Positions 7,837 to 14,789 of a DNA stretch of 64,000 bases are shown piece by piece. This stretch comes from Lysobacteraceae bacterium NML03-0222. GTDB taxonomy: Bacteria; Pseudomonadota; Gammaproteobacteria; Xanthomonadales; Xanthomonadaceae. The notes under the pieces are model-generated. The model searched no databases. It was not told the origin of the DNA and worked only from the letters and a program-made list of their open reading frames with translations. The translations under genes were made by a program, and so were the position numbers. The stretch is taken from positions 310,001 to 374,000 of the forward strand of contig NWQM01000004.1 of NCBI GenBank assembly GCA_002798195.1. The letters are read 5' to 3'. Numbering within the stretch: the first letter of the stretch is position 1; each line of letters opens with the position of its first letter.

Positions 7837-9138
7837 ATGCGCTATGCCAGCACTCGCGGCCAAAGCCCCGTGACCGATATTGACCTTGCCCTTGAAGCCG
7901 GTCTTGCCCCCGATGGCGGCCTGTATGTGCCGATGCACATCCCGCAGCTTGCCAAGGCTGCGCCCTGGCCTGACCTTGCCAGCGCAGCGACAGCCATTTT
8001 GTCACCGTTTTTTACCGCCTCGCGCCTTTGCGAGCGCCTGCCGCAGCTTTGTACCGAGGCCTTCAACTTTGCCTCGCCGCTGCGCCATATGCATGGCGAG
8101 CGTGATTTTTTGCTGGAGTTGTTCCACGGCCCCACGGCCGCATTCAAGGATTACGCCGCGCGCTTTCTGGCTGCCTCGCTTGCCGCATTGCGCGACAACA
8201 CTGCCCCCACCCGCACCATCATGGTGGCCACTTCCGGTGATACCGGCGCAGCTGTCGCCGCCGCTTTCCATCGCCGTGCAGGCTTTCGCGTGGTGATTCT
8301 CTACCCGCAAGGTCGCGTTTCTCCGCGTCAGGCGCATGGACTAGAATGCTGGGGCGAGAATATCCACACCTTGCGCATTGCCGGCAGTTTCGACGACTGC
8401 CAGCGGCTTGCCAAAACCGCGCTGTCAGACAGCGAACTGCGCGCGCGCCTGCCGCTGGGCTCGGCCAACAGCATCAGCCTCGGTCGCCTGCTGCCGCAAA
8501 TCGCCTATTACGGCCATAATGCCTGCACGTTTTTTGCCGAACACGGCCAGCGGCTCAACTTCATCATTCCCACCGGCAACCTGGGCAATGCCAGCGCCGC
8601 GTTCCTGGCCCGCCAAATGGGGCTGCCGGTCGGCGATATTCATCTGGCCTGCAATGCCAACGACACCCTGCCGCGTTTTTTCCAGGGACAGGACTACGCC
8701 GCGCAGACCACCCGCGCCACTCTGGCCAATGCCATGGATGTCGGCGCGCCCAGCAATTTCGAGCGGCTGCGCTACTGGCATGACAGTGATGCCGAGCTGC
8801 GCAGCGCCATCAGCGCCAGCAGCAGCGATGACGCCACCATCCGCGCAGAAATTGCCGCCGCCCACACACACCACGGCATCACCCCCTGCCCGCATACCGC
8901 CTGCGGCTTGGCAGCCCTGCATACACTGCGCAAGGCAGGCGATCACCGTCCTTGGGCAGTGGTGGCCACCGCACACCCGGCCAAGTTTGAAAGCATCGTC
9001 GAGCCGCTGACCGGGCAGACCATCCCGCTGCCCGCAGCACTGGCCAAGTCGCTGGCACGCCCGGCGCAGGGTGAGCCACTTGCCAACGACTACAGCGCCC
9101 TGCGGCAGTGGTTACTGGCGCTACCCAGCCAGGGCTAA
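7837..9138 (+). CDS. thrC: Threonine synthase
   Basis: A 433-residue PLP enzyme of fold type II. The opening YASTRGQSPV...LAPDGGLYVP is typical. The cofactor lysine is K104 in HGPTAAFKDYAARF, and the phosphate-binding ATSGDTGAAVA and the PTGNLGNASAAFLARQMGLP segment follow. It converts O-phosphohomoserine (made by ThrB at 5232) to L-threonine. It is monocistronic here: the upstream gene is on the opposite strand, so thrB and thrC are not one operon as they are in enteric bacteria. Confidence 0.97.
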   Translation: MRYASTRGQSPVTDIDLALEAGLAPDGGLYVPMHIPQLAKAAPWPDLASAATAILSPFFTASRLCERLPQLCTEAFNFASPLRHMHGERDFLLELFHGPTAAFKDYAARFLAASLAALRDNTAPTRTIMVATSGDTGAAVAAAFHRRAGFRVVILYPQGRVSPRQAHGLECWGENIHTLRIAGSFDDCQRLAKTALSDSELRARLPLGSANSISLGRLLPQIAYYGHNACTFFAEHGQRLNFIIPTGNLGNASAAFLARQMGLPVGDIHLACNANDTLPRFFQGQDYAAQTTRATLANAMDVGAPSNFERLRYWHDSDAELRSAISASSSDDATIRAEIAAAHTHHGITPCPHTACGLAALHTLRKAGDHRPWAVVATAHPAKFESIVEPLTGQTIPLPAALAKSLARPAQGEPLANDYSALRQWLLALPSQG

Positions 9139-9244
9139 CGTCGCGGGCGGCAGTTTCCGTAATTTCCAGGATGCTTCCAATCCCGTAATATCCACACCAC
9201 TGTCAGTTCCCGGCATTCCCTGACTCCACTCCAACGAGGATTCC

Positions 9245-10042
9245 ATGTCGCAATTTCCTGATGTTTTCCCGCAAAAGCCGCTGAAAGTTGCCCACTTCGG
9301 GCAAAACATGCTCATCACATTCGCACTCATCATGCTGGCGATTCTCATCGCCATCGGCCTGGGCGCCTGGGGTGTCGGTCTTGGCAAAGCTGCCTATGCC
9401 GACTGGAAAATCGGGCGCGACCATCACGTATTGCCCGATGCCCGTATCAATGGCGAGTGCAAAACCCGCAAGAGCGTACTCACCAGCTGTGATGTCAGCA
9501 TCCGCCATGACGGTCAAGAATGGAAAAAATCATTCTCTTTCTTCTCCGTTAACAGCAGCAGTTACAGCGTCGCGGCCATCGCCTCAAATCAGGATCCAGC
9601 CCAGGTCACTCTGGATTTGGCTGCCGACAAGGCGCTAAACCGCATGCTGTTCGCAATTGGCATTTTTGCCATCGGCCTGCTTGTATTGTTCACGAGCTTG
9701 GAGACTCTGTTCGTTAGCCTGCCCCGCCAGCGCAAATTGCTGGCAGCCCTCAATACCGCTGCAGCGCAGCCCTGGCAACTGGTTGCCGTGGAAGCCGGGA
9801 AAGGCGCTCATAACTACTCGCCGCATATCAACGGCAAACCTGAGAGAATTCAGTTGAATCCTGAAAAGCTCAAGCCCTGGGTGATTGGCGGCAGTGACGA
9901 AAAGCCACAAATACTTGCCATTGCCGGCAAAAATGGCGCCAGCCCAGTACCTTTGGCCGGAGAACTTGCCAATATCAACGGCCTGAGCAAGCAGGAAAAG
10001 GCAGAAATCTTGCAACGCATTGATGCGCATTTTTCAGCCTGA
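9245..10042 (+). CDS. Membrane protein of unknown function, two TM segments (DUF3592-like layout)
   Basis: The 265-residue product has a hydrophobic segment at about residues 22-47 (MLITFALIMLAILIAIGLGAWG), an external or periplasmic loop with two cysteines (GECKTRK, TSCDVSIRHDG), a second TM at about 135-158 (MLFAIGIFAIGLLVLFTS), and a cytoplasmic C-terminal region of about 100 residues. The layout resembles DUF3592 proteins, but I cannot confirm the family. The start follows CAACGAGGATTCC. It is a single gene followed by a strong terminator. Confidence 0.6.
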   Translation: MSQFPDVFPQKPLKVAHFGQNMLITFALIMLAILIAIGLGAWGVGLGKAAYADWKIGRDHHVLPDARINGECKTRKSVLTSCDVSIRHDGQEWKKSFSFFSVNSSSYSVAAIASNQDPAQVTLDLAADKALNRMLFAIGIFAIGLLVLFTSLETLFVSLPRQRKLLAALNTAAAQPWQLVAVEAGKGAHNYSPHINGKPERIQLNPEKLKPWVIGGSDEKPQILAIAGKNGASPVPLAGELANINGLSKQEKAEILQRIDAHFSA

Positions 10043-10068
10043 AACCACGCGATTACATGACAAATCCG

Positions 10069-10098
10069 ACGGGTGACGCGATTGCGTCGCCCGTTTTT
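10069..10098 (+). terminator. Rho-independent terminator
   Basis: ACGGGTGACGC / GATT / GCGTCGCCCG followed by TTTTT: a stem of about 9 bp with one G-T pair, 27 bases after the stop of the gene at 9245. On the other strand it also lies just downstream of the broken DUF2798 copy. Confidence 0.8.
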
Positions 10099-10128
10099 CA
10101 TACCTGCCTCCGAGCTTGACTCGGGGGC

Positions 10129-10358
10129 TTATGCCTGCGTTGTCCAGGCCACCAGTTTCAGCACCAGCGGCCGGATGCTGAGCAGGCTCACAAACGCCAG
10201 CGGCCAAGCCAGTGCATAGGCACGCAAGGTGCGCAGCGGCCAGCCACTGTCGACGCCGGTATTAAAGACCACCAAAAACGCGCTCATGATGAAGGCCATC
10301 AGCGCCGTGGCGTAAAAGGTGAAAACGATACCGCTGTATTTGGCAGAGATTTTTTCAT
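10129..10358 (-). pseudogene. Frameshifted second copy of a DUF2798 membrane protein
   Basis: Read leftward from about 10351, one frame gives EKISAKYSGIVFTFYATALM..., ending VLKLVAWTTQA at a stop at 10129. It differs by only about 13 of 74 residues (by eye) from the intact DUF2798 protein at 12550-12780. The ATG at 10358 is out of frame: this copy has six A after ATG where the intact copy has seven, and the correct frame meets a TAA upstream with no ATG, GTG or TTG in between. It would have two TM segments. It looks like a duplicate broken at its start; a homopolymer sequencing error is the alternative. Confidence 0.8.
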
Positions 10359-10451
10359 CGGATTTTTCGGTAGGCGGGGGAGGGCGTGCTTTTTAGCATG
10401 CCGTGGTGATTCGCTGACAAGCATCACAAACGCAGGCCCGTTCCCGATCGC

Positions 10452-11138
10452 TCAAACCTTGGTCGACGCACCGCTCCACAGCCGCGAATGCGCTTGCCGC
10501 TGCTGCACCATCTGCCAGAACTGCCCGGCCATGATGGCGGCGGGGGTATTGCGCTTCGGCGGGCGTGCGCTGCACAAAGCCGTTCACCACCACTTCGGCC
10601 AGATGCACGCCGTGCTCCGCCAGGCTTTGCGCCAACAGGGCATTGGCCTTGTGCTGCGCCGCGACGGACACGGCGAGGATGCCGAAGTCTTTGGCAAAGG
10701 CATTAATTTCAGGCCGCTGCAAGGCCATCACGCCGCTGGTGGCCAGCACCGCGCCACGTTGCCGCGCAAGTAGCGGCAGCAAGGTCTGCACCGCTTGCAG
10801 ATACCGCGCCACGCGCAGGTTCAGGCTTTGCGCCAGCACGGCGGGCGAGGCGTCCAGCAAGTCGCCGTCCACATCGACAAAGGCGTTCCAGTGCAGCAGG
10901 CCGATGTCGCCTGCCGCCAACTGGGCTTGCAGCATGGCCTACAAGGCGACTTCATCGCTTAAATCGCAGACCGTGCCCTGAGCGCGAATGCCTTGCGCCT
11001 GCAAGTGTTGGGTGGCAGCGCGAGCTTGTCCGCATCACGCGCCACAAGATGCAGCGGATGCCCGGCCTGGCCAAAGCGCTCGGCCACGGCATGGCCGATG
11101 CCGGGGCCGTAGCCACAGATGAGCAGAGTGGGCTTCAT
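10452..11138 (-). pseudogene. Short-chain dehydrogenase/reductase pseudogene
   Basis: The start, MKPTLLICGYGPGIGHAVAERF, is a good SDR Rossmann loop (GxGxGIG), and later ATSGVMALQ and LAVSVAAQHKANALLAQSLAEHG fit the catalytic region. The frame is broken at three places. A shift near 11011-11025 interrupts a readable continuation that includes RAQGTVCDLSDEVAL. That continuation runs into an in-frame TAG at 10939-10941. A third shift at the G-run 10542-10546 hides a normal SDR-like tail (PAAIMAGQFWQMVQQR) that ends at 10452. Its ATG overlaps the stop of the SnoaL-like gene by four bases, so it was once the last gene of that operon. Confidence 0.85.
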
Positions 11139-11545
11139 GCGCCCACACCCAGCGCCCATTCCAGCGCGGCGGTGTCTTCATAAAAGTGATAAAGCGCCAG
11201 CTTGCCATCGTCGTTGAAGCGCATGATCAGCGCCCAATCGCTGGCAAAAGGGCGACCGGTGGCGCGGGCAGTGTGTTTCAGACGGCCGTACATCACCACA
11301 TGCGCGCCTTGGGCAATGGTGGCCTGCACTTCAAATTCGCCCGGCTCCAGCGTATCGGCAAAGATTTGGAAAAATCGCCGTGCGCCTTCATGCCCGACGT
11401 GGCTGCCGTAAGCGGCCACGCGCTCGGACGCATCGGGACGTGTGCTGATGAACACCACATCGTCGGCGCAGGCGGCCAAGGCGGCGTCAAGCTCGCCGGT
11501 AAAGACGTTGGACAAAAACTGTTCGGCTTGGGTTTGGTAAGTCAT
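11135..11545 (-). CDS. SnoaL/NTF2-like protein
   Basis: A 136-residue protein with the small alpha+beta NTF2 fold pattern: MTYQTQAEQFLSNVFTGELDAALAACADDVVF, then GHEGARRFFQIFADTLEPGEFEV and DWALIMRFNDDGKLALYHFYEDTAALEWA. This is the SnoaL-like/ketosteroid-isomerase-like group often found next to oxidoreductases and acting on small molecules. It lies 19 bases after the alcohol dehydrogenase in the same leftward operon and overlaps the start of the broken SDR gene by ATGA. The substrate cannot be told. Confidence 0.8.
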   Translation of the reverse strand: MTYQTQAEQFLSNVFTGELDAALAACADDVVFISTRPDASERVAAYGSHVGHEGARRFFQIFADTLEPGEFEVQATIAQGAHVVMYGRLKHTARATGRPFASDWALIMRFNDDGKLALYHFYEDTAALEWALGVGA

Positions 11546-11564
11546 GGTGTTGCCTCCTAATGGT

Positions 11565-12548
11565 TTAGGTGTTGGAAAAAGTAAGCTTGCCGACGGTGTT
11601 GCCTTGGGCGAGCAGCGTCAGCGCCTGCTGCACGCTTTCTGCACACACCGCGCCCAGGCATTGGCTTTGCGTGCTGCGCAAAAGCCCTTCGTCCAGCCAG
11701 CGGCTGATCCGGTTGAGAATTTGCCCCTGCGTTTCCCGCCCGACAGGCCGGAACAAAGGCTTGGTAAACATGTATTCCCAATGGAACGACAGGCTTTTTT
11801 GCATCAGCGGGTTGAGGTCTGCCGCAGCTGCCAGCGGCACGATGCAGGCGATGTGTCCGAAAGGTTGCATCAAGGGCGGCAGCGCTTTCAGGTAGCCATC
11901 GGGGTGGCTTGCCAGCACCGCATGGCTGACCGCTTCGGGCAGTTGCGAGGCGAGCGGGAGGCTGTGGTCGATCACCCGATGCGCACCCAGCTCCAAACAC
12001 CAATCACGCGATTGCGCACGCGAGGCGCTGGCGATGATTTCCACTTCCGGCAGCCGCTTGGCCAGCTGAATCAACTGCGACCCCACTCCGCCTGCACCGC
12101 CCATAATCAGCAATCTGCCGCGCTCAAGGCGAAACTGCTCATGCAGCAGCTCCCATGCCGTCAGCACGGTCAACGGCATGGCGGCAGCTTCCGAGCTGCT
12201 CAGCCGCTTGGGCTTGATGCCGACCAAATCCGCACGCACGGCCTGATATTCGGCAAAGCATCCGGCGCGGGAAACATCACCGGCGTAATAGGCTTGGTCG
12301 CCCACGGCGATGTCCTGCACTGCCGAACCCCGCTGCACCACCGTGCCGCAGGCGTCAAATCCCAATATGGAAATGGCCGTGTTGTCCCGCGCACGCATCA
12401 GCAGGCGCCGGTCTGCGGGGTTGATTGCCGCAGCCTCTACCCGTACCAGCACGTCGTGCTCGCCCACTTCCGGTAGCGGCACCAAGGCATCTTTAAGACC
12501 AAAACCATTTTCACGATCGATGATGACCGCTTTCATCAACTCTGCCAT
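11565..12548 (-). CDS. Zinc-binding alcohol dehydrogenase family protein (MDR superfamily, quinone-oxidoreductase-like)
   Basis: A 327-residue medium-chain dehydrogenase/reductase: an N-terminal GroES-like domain with VLVRVEAAAINPADRR and GFDACGTVV, then the NAD(P)-binding loop GGAGGVGSQLIQLAKRL near residue 150, and a C-terminal KLTFSNT. The catalytic zinc ligands of classical ADHs are not evident, as is usual for the quinone-oxidoreductase-like branch. It begins directly after the intact DUF2798 gene (2-base gap) and precedes the SnoaL-like gene. The operon is probably controlled by the LysR protein encoded at 13725. Confidence 0.88.
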   Translation of the reverse strand: MAELMKAVIIDRENGFGLKDALVPLPEVGEHDVLVRVEAAAINPADRRLLMRARDNTAISILGFDACGTVVQRGSAVQDIAVGDQAYYAGDVSRAGCFAEYQAVRADLVGIKPKRLSSSEAAAMPLTVLTAWELLHEQFRLERGRLLIMGGAGGVGSQLIQLAKRLPEVEIIASASRAQSRDWCLELGAHRVIDHSLPLASQLPEAVSHAVLASHPDGYLKALPPLMQPFGHIACIVPLAAAADLNPLMQKSLSFHWEYMFTKPLFRPVGRETQGQILNRISRWLDEGLLRSTQSQCLGAVCAESVQQALTLLAQGNTVGKLTFSNT

Positions 12549-12549
12549 T

Positions 12550-12780
12550 TCAAGCCTCTGTGCTCCACGCCACCAGCTTCAGCACCAGCGGGCGAATCAG
12601 CAGCAGGCTGACAAAGGCCACCGGCCAGGCCAGCACATAGGCACGCAGGGTGCGCATGGGCCAGCCGCTGCCGATGCCGGTGTTCAGCGCCACCAGCACC
12701 GCGCTCATGATGAAGGCCATCAGCATGGTGGCGTAGAAGGTAAAGACGATGCCGCTGTATTTGGCAGGGATTTTTTTCAT
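12550..12780 (-). CDS. DUF2798 family membrane protein
   Basis: A 76-residue protein with two predicted TM helices: KYSGIVFTFYATMLMAFIM and YVLAWPVAFVSLLLIRPLV, with VLKLVAW near the end, the usual pattern of DUF2798. The function is unknown. The start ATGAAAAAAATC is preceded by GGTTCCCC, a poor ribosome site. It is the first gene of a leftward operon. A diverged copy broken by a one-base deletion lies at 10129-10358, so similar genes flank this operon. Confidence 0.88.
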   Translation of the reverse strand: MKKIPAKYSGIVFTFYATMLMAFIMSAVLVALNTGIGSGWPMRTLRAYVLAWPVAFVSLLLIRPLVLKLVAWSTEA

Positions 12781-12890
12781 GGGGAACCTTTCGTCAGGCG
12801 CGGCATTGTGAGTGGTCGATAAAAGAAATAAAACACGCTAAATTGGCCAAGATTGACGATTCATGCACAACATGCGGACACTCATGCCCC

Positions 12891-13703
12891 ATGAATGAAG
12901 CCGAACTCCAACAGCAGTTGGCACGCGGTGAGGACAGCCGCCAGCAGTTCAAACGCGATGCGAGCAATGCCGACAGCCTGGCCGCAGAGTTGGCGGCATT
13001 GGCCAATAGCGGTGGGGGCATGTTGTGGCTGGGTGTGCAAGATGATGAGCAAATCAGCGGATTGACGGCGGCGGATGTGCGCCGCCTGAACCAGCTGCTG
13101 TCCAACGCTGCCTCGCAGCACATACGCCCACCGGTGCACCCGCAAACTGAAAACATTCAAACCGCACGCGGCGTGGTCATCGCGATGACCGTGCCTGACG
13201 GCCTTGCCAAGCCTTATCTGGACAACCAGGGGCGCATCTGGGTCAAAGCGGGTTCAGACAAGCGCCATGTCACCGCACGCGAGGAAATCCAGCGCCTGTT
13301 TCAACACGCCGGACTGGTTCATGCCGATGTGATTGCTGTTGAGCGCAATTCTGTGGCTGATCTGGATGAAAAGGCTTTTGCAGAGTACTTTCAACGGCGC
13401 TATGGTCACATGCCCGAGGAGGCGGGTCAGCCCTTGGCGCAGCTGCTGAACTACTTAGGGTTGGCCGACGGCGAGGCGCTGAACTTGAGTGGCCTGCTGC
13501 TTTTTGGCAGGCACCCGCAGCGTTATCGTCCCGCCTTCATGGTCAAGGCTGTGGCTCTTCCCGGCATCACGCGGTCTGACAGTCGCTATCTGGACAGCGA
13601 GGACATCGACGGCACGCTGGCCGTGCAATATCAGCGCAGCCCGACAAACCACGCAGCCGCACCCAACGCTACCGCCCGACCGGGCAAGGTCGGCAATGGC
13701 TGA
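12891..13703 (+). pseudogene. AlbA_2 (Schlafen-type) DNA-binding domain protein, C-terminally truncated
   Basis: The product (270 residues) starts with EDSRQQFKRDASNADSLAAELAALANSGGGMLWLGV, the AlbA_2 domain seen in predicted ATP-dependent helicases and transcription regulators, and continues with VTAREEIQRLFQHAG, LSGLLLFGRHPQRYRP and SEDIDGTLAVQYQR. Full-length relatives run to about 450-500 residues with a GHKL-type ATPase-like region next. Here homology-like sequence stops around base 13640 and a low-complexity tail (PTNHAAAPNATARPG) runs to the stop. It is probably a truncated remnant that may still be translated. It sits between a LysR gene and that regulator's likely target operon. Confidence 0.7.
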
Positions 13704-13724
13704 CCACTAGGTCATGACCCCCGT

Positions 13725-14591
13725 ATGAACCTCGACTGGAACGACTTGCAGCACTTCGTCACGCTGGTGGAGCAGGAAACGCTCACCGCCGCCGCCGAAG
13801 CGCTGGGCGTGCAGCACAGCACCGTGTCGCGGCGCATTGCGCAATTGGAAGGTGCGCTTGGCGTGCGCCTGTTCGACCGCATTGGCAAGCGCTATCTGCT
13901 CACCGAAAACGGCACGCGCATTCACGCCCAAGCGCAGGAGCTGGCCAAAGACATCCTCACCCTGCAACGCCTGGCGCGTGGCGCGGGCGACCGGCAGGCG
14001 CGGGTGGTGGTGTCCGCCCCGCCTTTGGTGCTGCGCGAATTGCTGCCTGCCCGGCAACTGGCCGCCTTTGCCGAGCTTGAGCCGCATATCCGCCTGGTCT
14101 TGCAGGGCGAGGCGCGCATCAGCGATTTGCATGCCCGCCAAGCCGACATTGCCCTGCGCTTGGTGCGCCCCGAGCAGAACGACTTGGTTGCCCGCCGCCT
14201 GTGCACTTTGCGCTTCGGTTTTTACGCATCGTCCGGCTATCTGCGCCAAGCCCGCGAAACGCACCGCTTTCTGTTGATTCCCGCCGATGCCCGACAAGGG
14301 CGCTGGGCGCGGCAGATCATCGGCAGCGATACCCCCGCCCTGGAGTGCAACGACTTTTTGCTCATCAAACAATGCCTGACGGAAGGCATGGGCGTGGGGC
14401 TGCTGCCGGAATTTTTCGTTCGCCCCGAAGACCCGCTTGTGCCCGTGGGCGTACACGCCGCCACGCCCGAAGTGCTGGAAGAAGACTTGTATTTGGTGAT
14501 GCACGAAGACGTGCGCCGATCGCCTGCCGTGCGCGCGGTGGCGGATTTTCTGGTGCAAGCGCTGCTTGAGGATGCATCTCCTCGTTCTTAA
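13725..14591 (+). CDS. LysR family transcriptional regulator
   Basis: A 288-residue LTTR: an N-terminal winged HTH (residues 1-60, LQHFVTLVEQETLTAAAEALGVQHSTVSRRIAQLEGALG), and a periplasmic-binding-protein-like effector domain from about residue 90 (VVVSAPPLVLRELLP). The C-terminal GMGVGLLPEFFV segment is typical. LysR genes commonly control a divergent operon; here the nearest one is the leftward DUF2798-ADH-SnoaL operon starting at 12780, with the truncated AlbA_2 gene in between. The inducer is unknown. Confidence 0.92.
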   Translation: MNLDWNDLQHFVTLVEQETLTAAAEALGVQHSTVSRRIAQLEGALGVRLFDRIGKRYLLTENGTRIHAQAQELAKDILTLQRLARGAGDRQARVVVSAPPLVLRELLPARQLAAFAELEPHIRLVLQGEARISDLHARQADIALRLVRPEQNDLVARRLCTLRFGFYASSGYLRQARETHRFLLIPADARQGRWARQIIGSDTPALECNDFLLIKQCLTEGMGVGLLPEFFVRPEDPLVPVGVHAATPEVLEEDLYLVMHEDVRRSPAVRAVADFLVQALLEDASPRS

Positions 14592-14789
14592 TCTTCGCCG
14601 TTGCCATTCACTTTCATCTCCACCCTCGTGTTTGATGGACTTGACAGGAACAAATGGTATGCCTCCGTGGAGACAGATCAGCTCCAAGCGCAAATCAGCT
14701 GGCTTTGGGGGGTGCAAGACAGGGCAGGTAATGGCAGTTTCATCCGTATCCGGGCTAGCATCTGCTTCTGACCTTTTGAGAGCATCGCC

